A program made the position numbers and the translations under genes. This document shows, in pieces, positions 16,773 to 23,975 of a stretch of DNA of 31,292 nucleotides. Source of the DNA: AWTP1-13 sp035550075 (GTDB lineage Bacteria > Pseudomonadota > Alphaproteobacteria > Rhizobiales > Hyphomicrobiaceae); contig DASZQG010000026.1 in NCBI GenBank assembly GCA_035550075.1, positions 1-31,292 on the forward strand, given 5' to 3'. Numbering within the stretch: the stretch's first letter is position 1; every line of letters begins with the position of its first letter. The notes beneath the pieces were generated by a model, which did not search any database, was not told the DNA's origin, and saw only the letters and a list, made by a program, of their open reading frames with translations.

Positions 16773-17867
16773 ATGTCTCACAATACGTTCGGCCACCTCC
16801 TGCGCTTGACCACCTGGGGCGAAAGCCATGGGCCGGCCCTGGGCTGCGTGGTGGATGGCTGCCCGCCGGGTATCGCCTTGTCCGAGGCCGATATTCAGGG
16901 GTTTCTGGACAAGCGCCGGCCGGGGCAATCGCGGTTTACCACCCAGCGGCGGGAGCCGGACGCGGTGCGCATCCTGTCCGGGGTGTTTGCCAACGACGAG
17001 GGGGTGCAGGTCACCACGGGCACGCCGATCGCGCTGATGATCGAGAACGTCGATCAGCGTTCCCGCGACTACGGGGACATCAAGGAAAAGTTCCGGCCCG
17101 GGCATGCCGACTATACGTACTGGGCCAAGTATGGCATCCGCGACTACCGCGGCGGGGGGCGCTCGTCGGCCCGCGAGACGGCCATGCGGGTGGCGGCCGG
17201 GGCCATTGCCCGCAAGATCATCCCGGGGGTGAATGTTCGCGGGGCGCTGGTGCAGGTCGGGACGCACAAGATCGACCGCGCCCGCTGGTCGTGGGCGGAG
17301 GTGGACAACAACCCCTTCTTCTCGCCGGACCCCGGCATCGTCGCGACGTGGACGAAGTATCTCGACGGCATCCGCAAGGCCGGCTCGTCGGTCGGCGCGA
17401 TGATCGAGGTTGTGGCGGAGGGCGTGCCTGCCGGCTGGGGCGCGCCGGTCTATGGCAAGCTCGACCAGGATCTCGCGGCGGCGATGATGAGCATCAACGC
17501 CGTGAAGGGCGTGGAGATCGGCGCCGGCATGGCGGCGGCGGAGCTGACCGGTGAGCAGAACACGGACGAGATGCGCGTTGGCAACGAGGGCCGGCCTCGC
17601 TTCCTGTCGAACGCGGCGGGTGGAATCCTGGGTGGAATTTCGACCGGACAGCCGATCGTGGTTCGGTTTGCCGTAAAGCCGACGTCGTCGATCCTGACAC
17701 CGCGCAAGACCATCGATCGCTTCGGCAAGGAGACCGACATCGTCACCAAGGGCCGGCACGACCCGTGCGTCGGCATCCGCGCGGTGCCGGTCGGGGAGGC
17801 AATGATGGCGCTGGTGCTGGCCGATCACTTCCTGCGCCACCGGGCACAGACGGGTCAAGGAAGCTAG
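16773..17867 (+). CDS. aroC: Chorismate synthase
   Basis: 364 residues, the normal length for bacterial AroC. It converts 5-enolpyruvylshikimate 3-phosphate to chorismate using reduced FMN, the last step of the shikimate pathway. Family signatures are all present: GESHG (16-20), RPGQSRF (49-55), the FMN/substrate segment HADYTY, RGGGRSSARET, and the C-terminal RHDPCVGIRAVPVGEAM. The start at 16773 gives the canonical N-terminus MSHNTFGHLLRLTTWG; upstream frame extension is not family-like, and the ribosome-binding site is weak. The DCC-family gene starts 6 bases after the stop, suggesting cotranscription with two genes unrelated to aromatic synthesis. Confidence 0.97.
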   Translation: MSHNTFGHLLRLTTWGESHGPALGCVVDGCPPGIALSEADIQGFLDKRRPGQSRFTTQRREPDAVRILSGVFANDEGVQVTTGTPIALMIENVDQRSRDYGDIKEKFRPGHADYTYWAKYGIRDYRGGGRSSARETAMRVAAGAIARKIIPGVNVRGALVQVGTHKIDRARWSWAEVDNNPFFSPDPGIVATWTKYLDGIRKAGSSVGAMIEVVAEGVPAGWGAPVYGKLDQDLAAAMMSINAVKGVEIGAGMAAAELTGEQNTDEMRVGNEGRPRFLSNAAGGILGGISTGQPIVVRFAVKPTSSILTPRKTIDRFGKETDIVTKGRHDPCVGIRAVPVGEAMMALVLADHFLRHRAQTGQGS

Positions 17868-17873
17868 CCCGGC

Positions 17874-18350
17874 ATGGCGGCGGTCTCGCAGCGACTGGCG
17901 GCCGCGCGACCCTACAGCTACCGTGATGACCCTGCCGTGCCGCCGTTTCCCGATGACAGGGCGTTGATCGTATTCGACGGGGTGTGCGTGCTGTGCTCGG
18001 CCTTCGCGCGCTTCGTTCTGAGGCATGACCCCCAGTTCAGGTTTCGCCTTGCCACGGCGCAGTCGCCGCTCGGCCAGGCGCTTCTGCGCCACTACGGCCT
18101 CGATGCCCAGGTCTTCGAGACCAACCTGCTGATCGCCGGCGGGCGCCCCTGGGGCAAGCTCGACAGCGTGGCCATGGCGGGGGTGACGATTGGGGGCGCG
18201 TGGCGCGCGGCGGTGCTGCTGAGGCTCATTCCGCACCCCGTCGCGGACTGGATCTACGATCGCGTCGCGTTGAACCGCTATCGCTTGTTCGGCCGCACCG
18301 AGCGCTGCATGATGCCGCCGCCCGAGTGGCGGGAGCGGTTCATCGCGTGA
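17874..18350 (+). CDS. DUF393 / DCC-family thiol-disulfide oxidoreductase-like protein
   Basis: 158 residues. The family signature DG-x-C-x-x-C appears as VFDGVCVLC with Cys38 and Cys41, and the C-terminal part contains WIYDRVALNRYRLFGR, typical of DUF393. Members are annotated as putative thiol-disulfide oxidoreductases, though activity is poorly established. The sequence lacks a signal peptide, so it is probably cytosolic. It follows aroC by 6 bases and its stop nearly abuts the next gene. Confidence 0.88.
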   Translation: MAAVSQRLAAARPYSYRDDPAVPPFPDDRALIVFDGVCVLCSAFARFVLRHDPQFRFRLATAQSPLGQALLRHYGLDAQVFETNLLIAGGRPWGKLDSVAMAGVTIGGAWRAAVLLRLIPHPVADWIYDRVALNRYRLFGRTERCMMPPPEWRERFIA

Positions 18351-18358
18351 GGTTCAAA

Positions 18359-19075
18359 ATGGCGGCCAGGCCCGACGTGCAAGCCCTGTTGTTCGACGTG
18401 TTCGGCACGGTGGTCGACTGGCGCAGCAGCCTGATCGACGATCTGACGCGGTTCGGGGCGGAGAGGGGCCTGAAGGCCGACTGGGCAGCCTTCGCGGACG
18501 ACTGGCGCGGCCTCTACCAGCCGGCGATGGAGGAGGTGCGCTCGGGGCGGCGCGCGTGGACCATCCTTGACGTGCTGCACCGGGAAAGCCTGGACAAGCT
18601 CATTGCCAAATACGGGCTGGCGGGCGTGAGCGAGGCCGACAAGGATCACATGAACCGCGCCTGGCATCGCCTGAAGCCCTGGCCGGACAGCGTGGAAGGT
18701 TTGCGGCGGCTCAAGACGCGCTACCTGATCGGCACGCTGTCGAACGGCAATGTCGGGCTGCTCGCGCGCATGGCCAAGTTCGCGGGCCTGCCGTGGGACG
18801 TGGTGCTGGGCGCGGAGACGGCGCGGGCCTATAAGCCGCTGCCGCAGGCCTATCTCGCGAGCGCGGAACTGCTCAACCTGAAACCGCCGCAGGTGATGCT
18901 GGTCGCAGCGCATAACGGCGACCTCGCTGCGGCCGCCTCCGCGGGCTTGCGCACCGCGTTCGTGGCGCGGCCGACGGAATACGGGCCGCATCAGAAGGTC
19001 GACTTCAAGGCCGAGCGCGACTGGGACGTGGTGGCGGACAGCTTCATCGGCGTCGCGGAAGCCATGGGCTGCTAG
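18359..19075 (+). CDS. Haloacid dehalogenase type II family hydrolase
   Basis: 238 residues. Motif I is FDVFGT with nucleophile Asp13, the Ser-Asn pair is in TLSNGN, the Lys is in RAYKPLP, and motif IV reads AAHNGDLAAA. This His-Asn-x-Asp-Leu form is common in HAD type II proteins of unproven substrate, so haloacid dehalogenation should not be assumed. ATG 18359 is chosen because GAGG lies 6 bases upstream; GTG 18347, overlapping the previous stop, is an alternative. It is probably the last gene of the aroC transcription unit. Confidence 0.88.
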   Translation: MAARPDVQALLFDVFGTVVDWRSSLIDDLTRFGAERGLKADWAAFADDWRGLYQPAMEEVRSGRRAWTILDVLHRESLDKLIAKYGLAGVSEADKDHMNRAWHRLKPWPDSVEGLRRLKTRYLIGTLSNGNVGLLARMAKFAGLPWDVVLGAETARAYKPLPQAYLASAELLNLKPPQVMLVAAHNGDLAAAASAGLRTAFVARPTEYGPHQKVDFKAERDWDVVADSFIGVAEAMGC

Positions 19076-19156
19076 GCCCGCGCCAAGAAGCGCCCCGAGC
19101 GCGCGGCACGTGCGGTTGCGCCATATTCCGGGTGTTCGTCGCCGAGCCGTGACCGG

Positions 19157-19178
19157 CGCCGCGCCTCAGCGCGCGGCG
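19157..19178. terminator. Hairpin at the convergent gene junction
   Basis: CGCCGCGC and GCGCGGCG form a perfect 8-base stem with the 6-base loop CTCAGC. The loop contains the stop codon of the minus-strand hydrolase. There is no T-run, so intrinsic termination is uncertain. Confidence 0.35.
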
Positions 19179-19861
19179 AAGCCCGCCACCGTCGATACGA
19201 CGGCGCCGTCGATGCCGTTGAAGCCATGATGGGCGCGGGCCCCGCACAGCCTGCCGCTCGAGACGCCGCCGTCAAGCCACACGACGCGGGCCTTGCCCTT
19301 CGCCCAGGCGATGAACGGCGCGACGCCGGCCGGCAGCGTTACGCGGCACTCATCGTGCCGATGATGGACGACCAACGTGGGCGGCAGCCGGGCGGGTGAG
19401 CCCAGGATCGTCTCCACATTGTCGCTGTCGCCCGAGGCGTTGGAAAGGAAGCCGGACGTCAGGACGAGACGCGCGGGCCGGGCACCGGCGGCGATGCCGC
19501 GCGCGGCGCGCTGGGTGCCGCGGCTGGTGCCGACCAGTGTTACCGGCCCATACTTCTTCATGAACGTGACTGCGGCGGCGACATTGACGTTGCCTTCCGG
19601 TACCAGCACGGCAAAGCCCCGCGCGGCATAGGCGCCGCGGGTGCGCACGAGCTGGTTGCCCTGCCGGGCGATGCTGCCGTCGCTGCCGACGCCGATCTGG
19701 CCGTCGCCGCCGGCGAGCAAGACGATGGCGCCATGCGGCTTGCCGGCCGGCAGCAGCAGCGCCGCGTTGACGCCGCCAATGGAGACGCCGCTGACGTTGG
19801 CGGCCAGGGTCGTTGCGGTTGTGGCGAGCAGGATCGCCACCGCGAGAACAACACGGGTCAT
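19166..19861 (-). CDS. Exported alpha/beta-hydrolase-like protein
   Basis: 231 residues. A signal peptide of about 20 residues (VVLAVAILLATTATTLAA) points to the periplasm. The hydrolase fold is suggested by a nucleophile elbow GTSRG, an acid residue in HHRHDEC, and a late His in AHHGFNG, giving a plausible Ser-Asp-His triad. The Gly-rich segment LLAGGDGQIGVG after the first strand may form the oxyanion region. The substrate is unknown. A perfect inverted repeat lies 18 bases upstream of the start codon. The gene is downstream of the methyltransferase on the same strand with about a 110-base gap. Confidence 0.75.
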   Translation of the reverse strand: MTRVVLAVAILLATTATTLAANVSGVSIGGVNAALLLPAGKPHGAIVLLAGGDGQIGVGSDGSIARQGNQLVRTRGAYAARGFAVLVPEGNVNVAAAVTFMKKYGPVTLVGTSRGTQRAARGIAAGARPARLVLTSGFLSNASGDSDNVETILGSPARLPPTLVVHHRHDECRVTLPAGVAPFIAWAKGKARVVWLDGGVSSGRLCGARAHHGFNGIDGAVVSTVAGFAAR

Positions 19862-19878
19862 GGCAAGAGTGCCCCTTG

Positions 19879-19901
19879 GGATGAACCTAATGCGTTCATC
19901 C
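19879..19901. promoter_or_regulatory. Perfect inverted repeat upstream of the exported hydrolase
   Basis: GGATGAAC and GTTCATCC are separated by the 7-base spacer CTAATGC. The element ends 18 bases before the hydrolase start on the minus strand, where a repressor could block transcription or a hairpin could form in the leader. No regulator gene is next to it. Confidence 0.45.
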
Positions 19902-19974
19902 TACGGCGGCGCCCCGCATAGAGTCGATCAGGCGGGACGGGCGGGCGCAGGTGCGGCTGCGGCGGGCCTGGCCT

Positions 19975-21039
19975 TCAAGTCTCTGGCCGGGCGGCGATTT
20001 CCAGCGGCTTGCGGCGCACCATCAGCTTCGACAGGAACGGCAGCGAAGTGGCTTCGCCGATAAGGCCAGCCGCAGTGAACATCTCCTCCAGGTCGTCGTT
20101 GGCGTAGTGCCGGTAGTAGGGCTCGTGGAAGCGCTTGGGGAAGTTCTCGATCAGGCCGTCCCAGCCGGGGCGGTCGCCCATCTGCAGGCTGTCGAGGAAC
20201 ACGAACATTCCGCCGGGCTTGAGCACGCGGGCGATCTCGGCCGTCACCTGCCGCCGCACCTCGCCCGGCAGCTCATGGTAGAGAAAGATGGACGCGGCAA
20301 AGTCGATGCTGGCGCCGGGCAGCGGGATCTTCTCGGCCGGCGCCTCGATCAGCTCCGCCGGGCGCAGGCCCTGGAGCTGGCGCGCCGTCTCGTCCAGGTA
20401 GGAGCGCGACAGATCGAGCCCCTTGAGGTTCATCGCCGGAAAGGCGAGCCGCGCCTGGCGCAGGAAGCGCCCGGTGCCGCAGCCGACATCGAGCAGCGTG
20501 ACCTTGCGCTGGTCGCGGCCCTGCATCGCCTCGGCGATGGGACGGAGCGCCGCGCGCCGCATCGGGCCGGCGGCGCCCATGAAGAGGGTCTCGACCTGTA
20601 CATCGTAGAGCCTGGCCGACTCCTCGGACAGATAGCCGCCGGTCTGAAAGTGGAAATCCTGCGCGTAGTAGTCGGGCACGCGGCCGGCATCGGCGTGAGC
20701 CCTGGCGGTGGTGGCATCGTTGCCGGAACGCCGCGCTGCCGCCTCCGGCAGGTCCATCAGCATCTGCCTCACGCGGGCGAGGTGGCGCAGCGGCGAAGTC
20801 GCATCCTCCTCCATCGGCGGGTAGAGGCCGTCGCGTACGGCCAGTGCGTCGCTCATGACGAGCTGCGCCTGCTCGGCCAGCAGCTCCTGCAGGGTCGGCA
20901 CCGGCCGGGTCGCCTTGACCCGGCGCGACTGGCCGAGCTGCTCGGTGCGCCAGTCGACCAGCCGGTTGAGGCCGAAGTACCAGCCGAACCGCAGCGCCTG
21001 GCTCGCAAGCTGGGTCGCCATGCCGAGGGTGTTGCTCAT
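19975..21039 (-). CDS. Class I SAM-dependent methyltransferase
   Basis: 354 residues. The SAM-binding motif I is LLDVGCGTGRF near the middle of the protein, followed by GLDLSRSYLDETARQL (motif II region), IDFAASIFLYHELP (motif IV region) and LKPGGMFVFLDS (motif V region). The N-terminal 150 residues are a helical extension not seen in minimal methyltransferases. Phrases such as MADYYAQDFHFQ-like PDYYAQDFHFQTGGYLS recall a group of uncharacterised bacterial methyltransferases. The methyl acceptor is unknown. ATG 21039 is preferred over 21063 because an AGGA/CAGG purine-rich stretch precedes it, with nothing similar before 21063. Confidence 0.85.
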   Translation of the reverse strand: MSNTLGMATQLASQALRFGWYFGLNRLVDWRTEQLGQSRRVKATRPVPTLQELLAEQAQLVMSDALAVRDGLYPPMEEDATSPLRHLARVRQMLMDLPEAAARRSGNDATTARAHADAGRVPDYYAQDFHFQTGGYLSEESARLYDVQVETLFMGAAGPMRRAALRPIAEAMQGRDQRKVTLLDVGCGTGRFLRQARLAFPAMNLKGLDLSRSYLDETARQLQGLRPAELIEAPAEKIPLPGASIDFAASIFLYHELPGEVRRQVTAEIARVLKPGGMFVFLDSLQMGDRPGWDGLIENFPKRFHEPYYRHYANDDLEEMFTAAGLIGEATSLPFLSKLMVRRKPLEIAARPET

Positions 21040-21178
21040 GCTGCACCTGTCCTGATTGCCCATTTTGCGCCAGCATCCCGCAGTCTTGCGCGGGGCTCAA
21101 CTGTCCGACCAGAAATTCTCATGTCCACGGCGGTCCGCTTCGCCTAGCTTGGCGGCCGATTGCCACCAAATGACGGCC

Positions 21179-21817
21179 ATGACGGACAGCAAGCGCCCCT
21201 CCAGCGACGTCGCCTTCAGCCCCAGCGTCAAGGCCGTGCAGGCAAGGCGCGGCTCGCGCGAGGCCTTTGCCCGGATGGAGACGGAGCGGGGCGGCTGGCG
21301 CACCGATATCATCCCGGACATGCGTGCATTCCTCGCCGAGGTGCGCTCGTTCTACCTGGCGACGGCCAGCGCCGACGGGCAGCCGTACGTGCAGCATCGT
21401 GGCGGGCCGCCGGGCTTCCTGCGCGTGGTGGATGAGCACACCCTGGCGTTCGCCGATTTCAAGGGCAACCGCCAGTACATCACCACCGGCAACCTTGCGG
21501 AAAATGCGCGCGCGATGATGTTCATCATGGACTACGCGCAGCGGCGCCGGCTGAAAATCTGGGGCCGTGCGCGGATCGTGGAGGACGACGACGCGCTTCT
21601 CGCGCAGCTCTGGCCGGAGGGCTACAAGGCGCGCCCCGAACAGGTGATCGTGTTCGAGGTGGAGGCGTGGGACACCAATTGCGCCCAGCACATTCCGCAG
21701 TTGTTTGCGGCCGAGGATGTCGCACGCACGATCGTCCAGTTCCAGGCGCGCATCCGCGAGCTGGAGGAGGAAGTGGCCGCGCTCAAGGTGGCGCGCGGCG
21801 ACGCTGGTGGCACCTGA
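21179..21817 (+). CDS. Pyridoxamine 5'-phosphate oxidase family protein
   Basis: 212 residues with the FMN-binding split-barrel fold. Recognisable parts are FYLATASADGQPYVQHRGGPPGF, read as two adjacent segments (about residues 56-78), FADFKGNRQYITTGNL and MDYAQRRRLKIWGRARIVED. The C-terminus has a Glu-rich helix likely to be a coiled coil. Proteins of this type bind FMN or F420-like cofactors; PdxH activity itself is unlikely because the diagnostic PdxH regions are missing. ATG 21179 fits family N-termini; ATG 21170 is an alternative. The sirtuin gene follows after 66 bases. Confidence 0.85.
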   Translation: MTDSKRPSSDVAFSPSVKAVQARRGSREAFARMETERGGWRTDIIPDMRAFLAEVRSFYLATASADGQPYVQHRGGPPGFLRVVDEHTLAFADFKGNRQYITTGNLAENARAMMFIMDYAQRRRLKIWGRARIVEDDDALLAQLWPEGYKARPEQVIVFEVEAWDTNCAQHIPQLFAAEDVARTIVQFQARIRELEEEVAALKVARGDAGGT

Positions 21818-21883
21818 ACGGGTGATGTTGCGGTTCCCGGACCGGACAGCTAAGGCTGTCGGCCGGACGGAGGGACGCACCGC

Positions 21884-22603
21884 ATGGCCCGCTTCGAACG
21901 CATCGTCATTCTCACCGGCGCCGGCATCTCGGCGGAATCCGGCATCGCGACATTCCGCGACAAGGACGGCATCTGGTCGAAGGTGGACTTTCGCGAAGTC
22001 GCTACGCCCGAGGGCTTTCAGCGCAATCCGCAGCGCGTGCTCGAGTTCTACAACGCGCGCCGCAAGCTCGGCCGCGGCGTGAAGCCCAATGCGGCGCACT
22101 TCGCACTGGCGCGACTGGAGCGCGAGCATCCGGGAAGCGTGTTGGTGGTGACGCAGAACGTCGATGCGCTGCATGAAGCGGCCGGCACGCGCAACCTGGT
22201 CCACATGCATGGCGAGCACGCCAAGGCGCTGTGCATGCATTGCCAGGCGCGCCACCCCTGGGGGCCGGAGCAGCCCGATCTTGCTGTCGATCTCGCGTGT
22301 GGGGCGTGCGGCAAGGCGGGCGGGTTGCGGCCCGACGTGGTGTGGTTCGGAGAGATGCCCTACCACATGGAGCGTATCTATGCGGCGCTGGCGGAGGCCA
22401 ACCTGTTCATCTCCATCGGCACCAGCGGCAACGTCTATCCGGCTGCGGGGTTCGTTGCAGAAGCGCGCAGTGCGGGCGCGCATGCGGTGGAGCTGAACCT
22501 GGAGCCCTCCGAGGGCGCATCGCTGTTCCACGAAACCCATCACGGGCCGGCGACCCAGGTCGTGCCGGGCTACGTGGAGCGGCTGCTGGCGGGCAGCGCG
22601 TGA
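21884..22603 (+). CDS. cobB: NAD-dependent protein deacylase, sirtuin class III (CobB-like)
   Basis: 239 residues. NAD-binding motif GAGISAESGIATFRD is at 12-26, TQNVD at 90-94, and the catalytic His109 is in HMHGE. Four cysteines (117, 120, 139, 142) form the zinc site. Tyr56 and Arg59 give the Tyr-x-x-Arg pair that lets class III sirtuins (SIRT5/CobB) accept succinyl- and malonyl-lysine as well as acetyl-lysine. The enzyme removes acyl groups from lysines in the cytosol using NAD. It is on the same strand as the PNPOx-family gene but separated by 66 bases. Confidence 0.93.
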   Translation: MARFERIVILTGAGISAESGIATFRDKDGIWSKVDFREVATPEGFQRNPQRVLEFYNARRKLGRGVKPNAAHFALARLEREHPGSVLVVTQNVDALHEAAGTRNLVHMHGEHAKALCMHCQARHPWGPEQPDLAVDLACGACGKAGGLRPDVVWFGEMPYHMERIYAALAEANLFISIGTSGNVYPAAGFVAEARSAGAHAVELNLEPSEGASLFHETHHGPATQVVPGYVERLLAGSA

Positions 22604-22661
22604 TCAGGCAGGACGAGGGTCGGGGCAGGGCGCCGAACACGTTTCGACGGATTGAAATGCG

Positions 22662-23183
22662 TCAGCGATAGGGTGCGTCGAGCGCGATGTTCTTGGCGAT
22701 CTCCCGCTCCCAGCGGTCTCCGTTCGCGAGCAGCCGCTCCTTGTCGTAGTAAAGTTCCTCGCGCGTCTCGGTGGCGAATTCGAAGTTGGGGCCTTCGACG
22801 ATGGCGTCGACCGGGCAGGCCTCCTGGCACAGGCCGCAGTATATGCATTTGTGCATGTCGATGTCGTAGCGTGTTGCCCGACGCGTACCGTCTTGCCGGC
22901 GCGGGCCCGCCTCGATGACGATGCATTGCGATGGGCAGATCGCCTCGCACAGCTTGCAGGCGATACACCGCTCCTCGCCGTTGGGGTAGCGGCGAAGCGC
23001 GTGCTCGCCGCGGAAGCGCGGGCTGAGCGGTCCTTTCTCGAAGGGATAGTTGAGCGTCGCCTTCGGTCTGAACACGTATCTGAGCGACAGTGCGGTCGCC
23101 TGCAGGAATTCGCGAAGAAAGGCGGCGCTGAAAGCGCGCGGCATTCTCGGGCGCTTCGGCAACTCCGGCACTTTGAGGCGCAT
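22662..23183 (-). CDS. nuoI: NADH-quinone oxidoreductase subunit I (orphan copy)
   Basis: 173 residues. Two complete 4Fe-4S ferredoxin motifs are present: Cys73/76/79/83 in CIACKLCEAICP and Cys113/116/119/123 in CIYCGLCQEACP. These clusters (N6a and N6b) carry electrons toward the quinone in complex I. The segments KATLNYPFEKGPLSPRFRGE and YYDKERLLANGDRWEREI are strongly typical of alphaproteobacterial NuoI. It carries about ten extra N-terminal basic/Pro residues compared with the usual roughly 162. No other nuo gene is near, which is unusual because nuoI normally lies within the nuo operon. It is divergent from the CBS-domain gene. The Shine-Dalgarno site is weak. Confidence 0.93.
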   Translation of the reverse strand: MRLKVPELPKRPRMPRAFSAAFLREFLQATALSLRYVFRPKATLNYPFEKGPLSPRFRGEHALRRYPNGEERCIACKLCEAICPSQCIVIEAGPRRQDGTRRATRYDIDMHKCIYCGLCQEACPVDAIVEGPNFEFATETREELYYDKERLLANGDRWEREIAKNIALDAPYR

Positions 23184-23280
23184 CTGGCCGGAACTCACGC
23201 GGAGGCGTCGCGTTCCGCACAATAGAAATAAAGAGACGACGATCAAACGCTGACGTCTCAGCCTCCAGAAGGAGATCGGA

Positions 23281-23748
23281 ATGAAAGTCCTCGATGCTAT
23301 GACACCGAACGTGCGGATCGCCAGTCCGGACCAGACCATCCGCGATGCCGCCCAGGCGATGGCCGAGATCGACGCCGGCGTGCTGCCGGTGGGCGAGAAC
23401 GATCGTCTCGTCGGCATGATCACAGATCGCGATATCGCGGTGCGCGCCGTCGCCGCCGGCAAGTCTCCGGACACGCTGGTGCAGGAGGCGATGACGCGGG
23501 ATCTCTGCTACTGCTTCGACGATCAGGATCTCGACGACGTTGCCGACGACATGCACGCCAACAAGGTGCGCCGTTTGCCGGTCGTCAACCGCGAGAAACG
23601 CCTGGTCGGCATCCTGTCGCTGGGCGACATGGCCAAGGCCGACGGTCATGCCGGCGCGACCTCCGACGCCCTGCAGGGCATCTGCCAGCCGGGCGGCGCC
23701 CATTCGCAAGCGAGCGACGGCGCCGGACACATTGAAAGGCTGCCTTAA
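23281..23748 (+). CDS. Tandem CBS-domain protein
   Basis: 155 residues made of two CBS domains, about residues 5-62 (MTPNVRIASPDQTIRDAA through GMITDRDI) and 70-125 (MTRDLCYCFDDQDLDD through GILSLGDMA), plus a low-complexity tail. CBS pairs bind adenine nucleotides and act as energy or redox sensors, often regulating another protein. A strong AGAAGGAG lies before the ATG. The next gene starts 2 bases after its stop. It is divergent from orphan nuoI across a 97-base gap that contains an A-rich stretch (ACAATAGAAATAAAG) suited to a promoter. Confidence 0.88.
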   Translation: MKVLDAMTPNVRIASPDQTIRDAAQAMAEIDAGVLPVGENDRLVGMITDRDIAVRAVAAGKSPDTLVQEAMTRDLCYCFDDQDLDDVADDMHANKVRRLPVVNREKRLVGILSLGDMAKADGHAGATSDALQGICQPGGAHSQASDGAGHIERLP

Positions 23749-23749
23749 G

Positions 23750-23959
23750 ATGGATAGGTCAACGGATTCAACGGACATGGATGGGCTGGAGGTGCACGCC
23801 ACCGCACGCCAGCTCTTCCAGTCGGCCGGGCCAAAGGCCGTGGCGCTGGCCGCCCAGAAGGCGAGCGCCCTGGAGCGCGAGGGCAAAGCCGAACAGGCGC
23901 GCGTCTGGCGCAGGGTGGAGGCCGCGTTGCTCCTGATGAAGGGACCGCACGCGAGCTGA
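23750..23959 (+). CDS. Small conserved-looking protein, possibly cofunctional with the CBS protein
   Basis: 69 residues, starting 2 bases after the CBS stop (TAAGATG). The sequence is helical, with AAQKASALEREGKAEQARVW and an end in LLLMKGPHAS. I recall short alphaproteobacterial proteins with the same Ala-Gln-Lys / Trp-Arg-Arg / Gly-Pro-His pattern but no function for them. No signal peptide or membrane helix is seen. The close junction supports cotranslation with the CBS protein. The frame stays open further upstream inside the CBS gene, but that part is a shadow. Confidence 0.65.
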   Translation: MDRSTDSTDMDGLEVHATARQLFQSAGPKAVALAAQKASALEREGKAEQARVWRRVEAALLLMKGPHAS

Positions 23960-23975
23960 GGCTTGCGCGCTGCGC

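Noticed and set aside
16479..18236. A 585-residue minus-strand open frame opposite aroC.
   Set aside because: Arg/His/Pro-rich shadow typical of antisense high-GC frames; aroC motifs are all on the plus strand.
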